From positions 1 to 5,274 of the forward strand of contig WJJR01000190.1 of NCBI GenBank assembly GCA_014729565.1: 5,274 bases of DNA, read 5' to 3'. The stretch is from Candidatus Zixiibacteriota bacterium (lineage in GTDB: Bacteria; Zixibacteria; MSB-5A5; WJJR01). The notes under the pieces were generated by a model, which had not been told where the DNA came from, searched no databases, and saw nothing but the letters and a program-made list of their open reading frames with translations. Both the position numbers and the translations under genes were made by a program. Position 1 is the first letter of the stretch, and every line of letters starts with the position of its first letter. This document shows positions 1 through 5,172 of the stretch, piece after piece.

Positions 1-1348
1 CATTCTTCCCGGCTCCGGTGACGATGATGTTCTTCGATCGCCCGGAAATCTTGAGGTGCCCATCGGGTTCAATGGACCCCAGATCGCCGGTCAGCAGCCA
101 GTTGTGGTGAAAGACCTTGGCGGTCTCCTCCGGCATTTTCCAGTATCCCTTCATGATCATCGGTCCCCGCGCGGCGATTTCGCCGATCCCGTCGGGACGG
201 GGATCGATGATGGTCACCTCGGCGCCCGGAAGGGGCGGGCCAACCGTGTCGTAACGATACTTGCCGGGGCGATTCACGGACAGGACCGGTGAGGTTTCGG
301 TGAGCCCATATCCCTGCAGCAGCGGCAATCCAATCGTGTCGAGGAATTCCGCCACATACGCCGGCAGCGCCGCTCCGCCGGACACCATCAGCCGGATATT
401 GTCGAGCCCGGCCTTGGCGCGCATGCTGCGCAGGAGGCTGCGCCCGGACGATGACCAGCCGGTCTTACGTCCGGCACGCGACATCGCCATAAGAGAAGCG
501 ACGGCGCGCCGTTTGAGTGGCGGCGCCTGGCTCAGCTTACGCTTGATCGAGTTAACGATATTCTCGAACAGCAGCGGTACACCCAGAAGGATGGTGGCTC
601 TTGTCGTGCGCAGGTCGGCGATGATCTCATTCGACTTCAGGCTGCGCGCGTAGGCCACCTGCGCCCCGATGGACAAGGGGTAGAGAAAGCCGGCGGTGCT
701 CTCAAACGAATGGTGGATCGGCAGGATGGAGAGCAGCGTGTCCTCATCGCTCAGGAGCCCCATCTCATCGATTGCGCGGATGTCACCGACGAGGTTACCG
801 TGAGTCAGCATCACGCCCTTCATCTTGCCGGTCGTTCCCGACGTGAAGATGATTTCAGCGAGGTCATCGGCCCCAACCTCCGGCAGTTTGATGCCGTCGA
901 GTGGGACAGTGCCTTCGAAGCCGGGCCAGATCGCATCAACGGTCACGACTGTGCAGTTCCGGCCGGCGTCGCCGATATCAATGCGGCCATCATAAATCAG
1001 CAGCGATGCCTCCGACGACTCGACCACGGAGGCGATCTCACCCGGCCGCAGAAGCGGATCGAGCGGCACAGCGGTGGCGCCGCTGAACTGGACACCGAGA
1101 AAGGCAACCGCCCAGGTAAAGCGGTCGGTTATCGCGATCCCCACTTGCTGATTTGGTCCAACGTCACGCTCACGCAGTCGACGAGCGATAGCGTCGGCCG
1201 CGCGCATCAGCGCCCCGTAGCTGACCGGCTCAAAGCGCACGTCGACATAGCGCCAGAGCGCCGGGCGTTCGGCCGCACGCATTGCCGTCGCTAGCAGCAG
1301 GGCGGGAACAGTCTCCCCTGTTTTGGGTACGAGTCGGGTCCGGGCCAT
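1..1348 (-). CDS. AMP-forming long-chain acyl-CoA synthetase (AMP-binding family), C-terminus beyond window
   Basis: This is an adenylate-forming enzyme that would activate a carboxylic acid, most likely a fatty acid, to acyl-AMP and then acyl-CoA in the cytoplasm or at the inner membrane. The frame is open from the ATG at 1348 to the window edge (449 residues). It contains the P-loop-like motif TSGTTGKMKG (169-178), GYGLTETSP (346-354), the ATP-contacting TGD (420-422) and the hinge region GRSKNIIVTGAGKN (436-449). The missing part is the small C-terminal domain with its catalytic lysine. Family members of this type usually run to about 550-620 residues, so roughly 100-170 residues lie outside. 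Residues 268-312 form the basic, helical insert seen in long-chain (COG1022-like) enzymes, which favours a fatty-acid substrate, but substrate is inferred. The ATG lacks a Shine-Dalgarno and sits 6 nt after a strong -10 box, pointing to leaderless translation. Family assignment is very secure; exact substrate is not. Confidence 0.95.
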   Translation of the reverse strand, partial: MARTRLVPKTGETVPALLLATAMRAAERPALWRYVDVRFEPVSYGALMRAADAIARRLRERDVGPNQQVGIAITDRFTWAVAFLGVQFSGATAVPLDPLLRPGEIASVVESSEASLLIYDGRIDIGDAGRNCTVVTVDAIWPGFEGTVPLDGIKLPEVGADDLAEIIFTSGTTGKMKGVMLTHGNLVGDIRAIDEMGLLSDEDTLLSILPIHHSFESTAGFLYPLSIGAQVAYARSLKSNEIIADLRTTRATILLGVPLLFENIVNSIKRKLSQAPPLKRRAVASLMAMSRAGRKTGWSSSGRSLLRSMRAKAGLDNIRLMVSGGAALPAYVAEFLDTIGLPLLQGYGLTETSPVLSVNRPGKYRYDTVGPPLPGAEVTIIDPRPDGIGEIAARGPMIMKGYWKMPEETAKVFHHNWLLTGDLGSIEPDGHLKISGRSKNIIVTGAGKN

Positions 1349-1383
1349 GGAACGAGTATACCGTGAGGTCAGATTGGGGTCAA
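1349..1383 (-). promoter_or_regulatory. Strong sigma70-type promoter giving a leaderless synthetase mRNA
   Basis: On the minus strand, TTGACC (1383-1378) is followed by exactly 17 nt and then TATACT (1360-1355). Each hexamer matches the sigma70 consensus at 5 of 6 positions. Six nucleotides (1354-1349) separate the -10 box from the ATG at 1348, so a start site 7 nt after the -10 would be the A of the start codon itself. No purine-rich ribosome-binding site lies in the available upstream bases. Initiation at the ATG is therefore inferred to be leaderless. The spacer contains one copy of a direct repeat also found near the opposite promoter. Confidence 0.72.
1362..1376 (+). repeat. Direct repeat copy 1, inside the synthetase promoter spacer
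   Basis: The sequence CGTGAGGTCAGATTG matches the copy at 1464-1478 in 14 of 15 positions. It lies wholly between the -10 and -35 boxes of the minus-strand promoter, where a bound protein would compete with RNA polymerase. It carries one GTCAGA half-site (1368-1373) without the opposing TCTGAC arm. Operator function is inferred. Confidence 0.55.
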
Positions 1384-1413
1384 TGAATGGTGGGTTGCAC
1401 CGTGCTTGAGACG

Positions 1414-1429
1414 GCCTCAGGAGTGAGGC
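1414..1429. repeat. Small perfect hairpin in the divergent intergenic region
   Basis: GCCTCA (1414-1419), a GGAG loop and TGAGGC (1424-1429) form a perfect 6-bp inverted repeat. It lies upstream of both predicted promoters and has no T-tract in either direction. It could be a protein-binding dyad or chance; no function can be assigned. Confidence 0.4.
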
Positions 1430-1463
1430 AATCCCGTTGTGGTGGCATTTCACATGAGCGGCA

Positions 1464-1488
1464 CGTGAAGTCAGATTGAATTTCTGAC
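1464..1488 (+). promoter_or_regulatory. Direct repeat copy 2 with a GTCAGA-N7-TCTGAC dyad, candidate operator
   Basis: CGTGAAGTCAGATTG (1464-1478) repeats the motif at 1362-1376 with one change. Here the half-site GTCAGA (1470-1475) is followed after 7 nt by its exact reverse complement TCTGAC (1483-1488), making a 19-bp dyad of the size expected for a dimeric helix-turn-helix regulator. The right arm overlaps the candidate -35 box of the plus-strand promoter. The symmetry is visible in the sequence; regulatory function is inferred and no regulator gene is present in the window. Confidence 0.45.
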
Positions 1489-1512
1489 GAAACTATTGAG
1501 GGCATGGATAAT
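1484..1512 (+). promoter_or_regulatory. Candidate promoter for the UPF0316 gene
   Basis: CTGACG (1484-1489; 4 of 6 to TTGACA, with the TGAC core) is followed by 17 nt and GATAAT (1507-1512; 5 of 6 to TATAAT). Transcription would begin near 1519 and give a leader of about 120 nt before the ATG at 1641. The -35 overlaps the dyad at 1470-1488. It is the best plus-strand match I found in the spacer but clearly weaker than the opposite promoter. Confidence 0.4.
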
Positions 1513-1518
1513 TCACTT

Positions 1519-1640
1519 GCGAAGGTTCGCGATGCGCTGCTCATTCCGCGGGTTTTGGCCAGACTTTTTCATAACGGTGGTCCTTTACATAGTACCTAGT
1601 TGCCCTGAGGGTCTGAACACCTGGGTAGTTGGAGTTGATC
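1519..1640 (+). promoter_or_regulatory. Predicted 5' leader of the UPF0316 mRNA, with a 5'-end hairpin and ribosome-binding site
   Basis: If the promoter above is right, the transcript would open with the stem GCGAA-GG-TTCGC (1519-1530). The rest of the leader has only minor self-complementarity, for example CCCT/AGGG around 1602-1610. I do not recognise a known riboswitch in it. GGAG at 1631-1634, 6 nt before the ATG at 1641, is a well-placed Shine-Dalgarno. It fixes the start and argues against the in-frame TTG at 1629, which overlaps it. Confidence 0.4.
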
Positions 1641-2243
1641 ATGGGTGAGGTGGCTTTTCTACCGGTAAGCCAGATGCAGCCGGTGCTGGTCTCCGTGCTG
1701 ATCTTCTGCGCCCGCATTGCGGACGTTGCGATCGGCACGATGCGCATCATCGTAGTCGGCCGCGGCATGCGCTGGACCGCGTCGCTGCTGGGCTTTGTGG
1801 AAGTGCTGATTTGGTTGGTCGCTATTGGTATGGTGATCCAGAATCTGCACACCTGGGTGAATGTGCTGATATACTGCGCCGGGTTTGCCACTGGCACGTT
1901 TGTCGGGATGACCATCGAACGCCGCTTTGAAATGGGCCAGGTGATGGTGCGGATCGTGGTTCCCCACCTGGGCGAGGAGCTGGTTGATCGCATGTCCGAA
2001 TTGAGCATTTCACCCACCCATGTCGATGCGAAGTCGCCCGAGGGTCCGGTGCGGTTGATCTATTTGGTCGTCAAACGCAAGATGCTTCGTAAAGTGGTGC
2101 ATGCCATCCACACTCAGGAGCCGGGCGCCTGGTATTCGGTCGAGGATGTTCGTGACGCCGGTGAAGAACCGGTGCCGATTCGCGTCCTTTTGCGCTCACC
2201 GACGATGCTTCAGCCGTTCTACTGGTTCCGCAAAGGCAAGTAA
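1641..2243 (+). CDS. UPF0316 family membrane protein (DUF5698 plus DUF2179)
   Basis: This is a 200-residue protein of the UPF0316 family, whose biochemical role is not established. The N-terminal half is hydrophobic, with three likely membrane helices at about residues 12-34, 42-64 and 68-90. It carries the family pattern of CARIADVAIGTMRII (23-37) and GFVEVLIWLVAIG (47-59). The C-terminal half is a soluble alpha/beta DUF2179 domain ending in the typical AWYSVEDVRD segment (about 168-177). DUF2179 domains also occur at the C-terminus of YitT-type membrane proteins, where a ligand-binding role has been suggested. The ATG at 1641 is chosen because of GGAG 6 nt upstream. A TTG at 1629 would add four residues but overlaps that site. 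The gene is divergent from the acyl-CoA synthetase and convergent with the HDOD gene, so it is probably monocistronic. Family call is secure; function unknown. Confidence 0.9.
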   Translation: MGEVAFLPVSQMQPVLVSVLIFCARIADVAIGTMRIIVVGRGMRWTASLLGFVEVLIWLVAIGMVIQNLHTWVNVLIYCAGFATGTFVGMTIERRFEMGQVMVRIVVPHLGEELVDRMSELSISPTHVDAKSPEGPVRLIYLVVKRKMLRKVVHAIHTQEPGAWYSVEDVRDAGEEPVPIRVLLRSPTMLQPFYWFRKGK

Positions 2244-2246
2244 TGG

Positions 2247-2267
2247 AAAAGCCAGGGTGCCCCACCC
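2247..2267 (-). terminator. Weak candidate terminator between convergent genes
   Basis: On the minus strand, GGGTG-GGG-CACCC (2267-2255) forms a 5-bp all-strong stem and is followed by TGGCTTTT, a short T-run. The orientation suits the HDOD gene, whose stop codon lies about 85 nt upstream. The stem is short and offset from the T-run, so it is marginal. On the plus strand the hairpin begins 12 nt after the UPF0316 stop without a T-tract. No better terminator is visible in 2244-2352. Confidence 0.3.
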
Positions 2268-2352
2268 GAACGGCGCAATGAACGCAACTCAACGGGTCGC
2301 CCTTACCGCTGCGAGTGAATGGTGGACATTCCGACAACCGCTTAGTTTCTGA

Positions 2353-3627
2353 TTACAACCGCTGGTGAGCTAACCGCTCTTTGAGGCGCTCGTCGATATC
2401 GAGGATCTTGGCCCGGTCATGGTAAGGCACGACGTCGAAGTAGGCCAGACTCTTCAACTCGGCCAGGACCGCCGAGATCACCGCGACGGCATCCTGAATG
2501 CTCTTCATTGAATTGGCCAGGGTGCCTTCCGCGTCGGGGAACTTGCCGCGGGTGACGCCGAGTTCGACCAGTTCCGAATGGCCCATGATCGTCGTTGAGG
2601 CGTTGTTGATGTGGTGTGAAAACGTTGCACAAATGGCGTCGAGGATCTCGCGCGCGATCTCCTCCTTTTGATCCTTCGTCGCACTGATGACGAGCGCTTC
2701 CATCTCCAGATAGAGTTCATAGAGACGTTTGTTGGCGCGGGCGATGATTTCGGACGAGGGTCCGATCTCGATATCGAGATGGGCCGCCACCGACGCCAGA
2801 TTCCCGGACACCCACGCGTCGACACTCGCCAGATCGACCGAGTTGAGGCCGAGATCCTTCATGGCCCGACGCTTGTCGGCGATCTGGTTGGTGGTAATCG
2901 TACCGTGAGGCTCAATCGCGTGGTGGGCGATGCGGTCTGCCAATGAGACAATCTGTGTGAGAGTGCCCGTCTGACTGGCTACCTCGGGGTCGAACGCTGT
3001 GTGGTGTTTCTCGACCACCTCAACCAGCATGTCCGGGAATGACCAATGCCGAAGGAGAATGCCGCCGGCTGTCGCATGATCAACACCGAACCGCTCGACT
3101 TCGGCATCCATCCACTCGTTTGATTGGCCCTGCTCATCGATGAACTTGCCGTACCCCTCTCCGAATACACGCGCCATCACGAGCATACCGATATCGTGGA
3201 TCAGCCCGGCCACAAAGGCCTCTTCCTGCGGCTGATGGGACACCTTGGCGGCGAACAGTTGTGATGTTGTAGCGCATTCCAGTGAGTGCAACCAGAACTG
3301 CCCGAGATCGAATCCGATGCTCCGGTCATCCTTGCCGAAAACGTCGTAGACAGCGGTGGACAGGACCACCGATTTGACGGAGCGGAACCCGAGCAGGACG
3401 ACGGCCTGATGGACGGTATTGATCTTGCCCGAGCGCCCGTACATCGCCGAATTGGCCATCTTGAGCAGCCGGGCCGTGACGGGCGCATCGCGGAGGATGA
3501 TACGACTGAGATCGTAAGCCGAGGTTTCAGGGGCATCGGCGACCCGCAGCACCTCAACCAACGTTTGAGGCAACGTATATAATTCGCTGACAGATAGTAT
3601 TTTATCGCGTACGCTGTCACTCGTCAT
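2353..3627 (-). CDS. HDOD-domain signalling protein with C-terminal degenerate histidine-kinase DHp-like segment
   Basis: This is a 424-residue cytoplasmic protein with no signal peptide or membrane helix. Residues about 13-240 are an HDOD domain: LPQTLVEVLRVADAP, then LLKMANSAMYGR (64-65 region), QAVVLLGFRSVKSVVLS and GLIHDIGML. HDOD proteins usually act as regulatory adaptors in bacterial signalling rather than enzymes. Here the HD-superfamily ligand positions look filled: H114, H144-D145, H184, H208/H209 and D231, so metal binding is possible. After a linker, residues about 305-395 are helical. They contain FSHHINNASTTIMGHSELV (336-354), resembling the kinase H-box HEINNPL...GY.ELL, with H338 at the phosphoacceptor position. 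The usual acidic residue is replaced by H339 and the proline by alanine, and no ATPase domain follows. It could be a phosphotransfer or dimerisation module fed by a partner kinase. The start ATG has GGGA 7 nt upstream. The gene is apparently monocistronic. The HDOD call is secure; the DHp reading is inference. Confidence 0.9.
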   Translation of the reverse strand: MTSDSVRDKILSVSELYTLPQTLVEVLRVADAPETSAYDLSRIILRDAPVTARLLKMANSAMYGRSGKINTVHQAVVLLGFRSVKSVVLSTAVYDVFGKDDRSIGFDLGQFWLHSLECATTSQLFAAKVSHQPQEEAFVAGLIHDIGMLVMARVFGEGYGKFIDEQGQSNEWMDAEVERFGVDHATAGGILLRHWSFPDMLVEVVEKHHTAFDPEVASQTGTLTQIVSLADRIAHHAIEPHGTITTNQIADKRRAMKDLGLNSVDLASVDAWVSGNLASVAAHLDIEIGPSSEIIARANKRLYELYLEMEALVISATKDQKEEIAREILDAICATFSHHINNASTTIMGHSELVELGVTRGKFPDAEGTLANSMKSIQDAVAVISAVLAELKSLAYFDVVPYHDRAKILDIDERLKERLAHQRL

Positions 3628-3803
3628 GGATACATCCCATCACCGGCGCGTCTGGTGCGTGGCCATACGTCAGTCTCACTGCGGCCGATTCACGGCTACC
3701 CGCTGGGCCCCTTGTCTTTGTATCGGCGAGGACGGGGGAATCTGTACCGGGGTGGTGAGGACCTTGTTATAGGAATTGCCAGAAGTCTTTTCCGTTTCCA
3801 TTG

Positions 3804-3830
3804 GGGTGCCACGGGCCTTCAGGCCCGTGG
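3804..3830. repeat. REP-like palindrome, left unit of an inverted pair
   Basis: The core CCACGGGCCT-TC-AGGCCCGTGG (3809-3830) is a perfect 10-bp inverted repeat with a 2-nt loop, preceded by GGGTG. The 26 bases from 3804 to 3829 are the reverse complement of 3855-3880 with one mismatch. Short GC-rich palindromes found in inverted pairs between genes are the hallmark of REP/BIME-type dispersed repeats. Whether further copies exist in this genome cannot be seen from this window. Confidence 0.6.
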
Positions 3831-3854
3831 TTCCACACTCGCACGGTCCCGGTT

Positions 3855-3880
3855 CACGGGCCTAAAGGCCCGTGGCACCC
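3855..3880. repeat. REP-like palindrome, right unit of an inverted pair
   Basis: CACGGGCCT-AA-AGGCCCGTG (3855-3874) is a perfect 9-bp inverted repeat with a 2-nt loop, followed by GCACCC. It mirrors 3804-3829 at 25 of 26 positions; the single difference is in the loop, which leaves the stem intact. The unit is also enclosed by a separate 7-bp inverted repeat, CACTCGC (3836-3842) and GCGAGTG (3885-3891), so a longer imperfect cruciform is possible. Confidence 0.6.
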
Positions 3881-3913
3881 GAACGCGAGTGCTAGTTAAG
3901 CCGAGTCTCGCCT

Positions 3914-3941
3914 CTTATCAATCGGATCGGAATCATGACAA
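3914..3941 (-). promoter_or_regulatory. Tentative HDOD-gene promoter
   Basis: On the minus strand, TTGTCA (3941-3936; 5 of 6 to TTGACA), a 16-nt spacer and GATAAG (3919-3914; 4 of 6) form a moderate sigma70-like match. The leader would be about 280 nt and would include both palindromes at 3804-3880. It is one of several weak options in the spacer and is reported only because no stronger one is present. Confidence 0.25.
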
Positions 3942-3956
3942 TTGCTCTAGGGTTGG

Positions 3957-4017
3957 GGTAAACCAAAATTTGGGATTACCTCCCGGTGCAAAGCACCGGG
4001 CCGAGCTGGGGCTCGGC
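3957..4017. repeat. Three abutting hairpins just downstream of the glycosyltransferase gene
   Basis: Hairpin 1 is AT-rich: GGTAA/TTACC enclosing CCAAA/TTTGG (3957-3980, with a 1/2-nt internal bulge). Hairpin 2 is CCCGGTGC-AAA-GCACCGGG (3982-4000), a perfect 8-bp stem. Hairpin 3 is GCCGAGC-TGGG-GCTCGGC (4000-4017), a perfect 7-bp stem sharing base 4000 with hairpin 2. The block begins 30 nt after the glycosyltransferase stop. It may protect or end that transcript, although no T-tract follows any stem on the minus strand, so a classic intrinsic terminator is unlikely. A dispersed repeat unit is the other reading. Confidence 0.6.
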
Positions 4018-4047
4018 GCTCCGATGGTGTGCCCGAACCGTGCTGGA

Positions 4048-5172
4048 TTAGTCGTTTCGAACGTGGGGTTCCAGGCGGTCGATCATGGCTTGATGGGAGA
4101 ATGTCTTTAGCGCGCGCGAGCGCCCCTGCTGGCCCATCTGCTGGGTGCTGTTGCAGTCGTTTAGCATTCTGACGAAGGCTTCGCGCAGACCGTTTACTCG
4201 GTCTGTTTGGGGATCGACGAGGATACCGGTCTGACCGTCTGCGACGATCTCCCCGGTGCCGGCGATGTTGAACCCAATGACGGGACGTGCTGCCAGCATT
4301 GCTTCGACTGTCGTGAGTCCGAAGGATTCTTCGCAGGAGGGGGTAACGAAAACATCCAGCGCACTCATGTATTCGTGAACCGCGTCCTGGTAGCCGGTGA
4401 AGGTCACCCGGTCGCCGCATTTGTGTGCCGCGACCGATTGCCTCATGTTGTCTTCGTATGAACGTTCGTCGGCCGATGATCCGCCGACGATCCAGAGACG
4501 CGCGTTCTCAACATCAGCAGTCAATCCCAGAAATGCATCGAGGAGCCACTCGATACCCTTGTTGGGAGTGATCCGTCCGACGTACCCGAAGACGACTTGA
4601 TCATCGGTCGCAGCTTGGTGCGCACGGATATCTCGTCGTGCGCTTTCGTTGAATGCGAAACGATCCGGATCGACACCGGGGTGCCAGACACCGATGCGTT
4701 CACCCGGAATCGGATAGGCCGTTCGACACTTTTCGGCAACGAACTCGGAGACTCCCAATAGACGATCGACACGCTTGTAAATCCATCGATGCAACGGATC
4801 GTATTTCGGCGACCCTGGGCTAACGTGCTTAATCACGATTAAACGAACGTTGGGCGTTCCGCGCAGTGCCCACCGGAGTGGCCCCAGATCATGAGTGAAG
4901 TGGGAAAGCACTACGGGTGTTTGCGTGGAGGACGGAGCATTAACGGTGATGACACGACGAACGGCCTTCGCCAATCCAAATCGGCCGCGCGGAGCAATGT
5001 CGACCTCGCCTTCTCCCCGGCGCGCGAGTGGCGTCCCTTCGCCCGCCAGGAGAATTGACGGAATGCCCGACGTCTTCCACAAACGGTGAATGTCCAGCGG
5101 GAGAGATTCCCGGCCGCCCCATCCTGCTGATGTTGTGACTTGAATGCGAAGTGGTTGTGTGGCAGCGGTCAC
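4048..5172 (-). CDS. GT4-family (glycosyl transferase group 1) glycosyltransferase
   Basis: This is a 374-residue cytoplasmic or membrane-associated retaining glycosyltransferase. It would transfer a sugar from a nucleotide-sugar donor to a growing glycan, probably a lipopolysaccharide, capsule or exopolysaccharide. It shows the GT-B two-domain pattern. The N-terminal acceptor domain has SAGWGGRES (15-23) and HFTHDLGP (91-98), and the linker reads LLGVSEFVAE (138-147) and HPGVDPDRF (164-172). The C-terminal donor domain has GYVGRITPNKG (196-206), with R200 and K205 expected at the donor phosphates, and the EX7E pair E282/E290 in EESFGLTTVEAM. Length is normal for the family. The start is the GTG at 5172, the only start codon after the in-frame stop upstream. 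It overlaps the stop of the preceding gene as GTGA. The nearest purine run, AAGG, is 12 nt away, so translation is probably coupled. Sugar and acceptor cannot be predicted. Confidence 0.93.
   Translation of the reverse strand: MTAATQPLRIQVTTSAGWGGRESLPLDIHRLWKTSGIPSILLAGEGTPLARRGEGEVDIAPRGRFGLAKAVRRVITVNAPSSTQTPVVLSHFTHDLGPLRWALRGTPNVRLIVIKHVSPGSPKYDPLHRWIYKRVDRLLGVSEFVAEKCRTAYPIPGERIGVWHPGVDPDRFAFNESARRDIRAHQAATDDQVVFGYVGRITPNKGIEWLLDAFLGLTADVENARLWIVGGSSADERSYEDNMRQSVAAHKCGDRVTFTGYQDAVHEYMSALDVFVTPSCEESFGLTTVEAMLAARPVIGFNIAGTGEIVADGQTGILVDPQTDRVNGLREAFVRMLNDCNSTQQMGQQGRSRALKTFSHQAMIDRLEPHVRND

Larger units (their letters stand above)
3628..4047. other. 420-bp gene-free, palindrome-rich intergenic spacer
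   Basis: The spacer separates the HDOD start codon from the upstream glycosyltransferase stop, both on the minus strand. I find no credible gene in it. The plus-strand open frame crossing it (3655-4110) has no ribosome-binding site, runs through the palindromes and overlaps the end of the glycosyltransferase antisense. The spacer holds five hairpins in two groups (3804-3891 and 3957-4017) and weak minus-strand promoter candidates for the HDOD gene. A second -10-like box is TATAAC at 3771-3766, but its -35 is poor. The stretch 3660-3760 next to the HDOD gene shows nothing recognisable. Confidence 0.6.

Noticed and set aside
710..1294. Plus-strand 194-codon open frame opposite the acyl-CoA synthetase
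   Set aside because: It is antisense to a clear AMP-binding coding frame with all core motifs, has no recognisable domain, and is explained by GC-rich third positions of the real gene.
1629..1640. TTG at 1629 as the UPF0316 start
   Set aside because: It overlaps the GGAG at 1631-1634, which is ideally placed for the ATG at 1641; the four added residues have no family support.
1519..1640. Riboswitch in the UPF0316 leader
   Set aside because: I looked for guanidine, fluoride and SAM-type core sequences and saw none; the only clear structure is a short 5' hairpin.
2071..2337. Minus-strand 88-codon open frame with several cysteines, opposite the UPF0316 gene end
   Set aside because: The cysteines suggested a small zinc-binding protein, but their spacing is irregular, there is no ribosome-binding site, and most of it is antisense to the conserved DUF2179 segment.
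3804..3880. CRISPR array or IS ends
   Set aside because: There are only two units, in inverted rather than direct orientation, each palindromic, with no regular spacers, transposase or target-site duplication visible.
3982..4017. Classic rho-independent terminator for the glycosyltransferase
   Set aside because: The stems are strong but no T-run follows on the minus strand.
3655..4110. Plus-strand 151-codon open frame across the palindrome-rich spacer
   Set aside because: It has no ribosome-binding site, is translated through REP-like palindromes and runs antisense into the glycosyltransferase 3' end; the product looks like random sequence.
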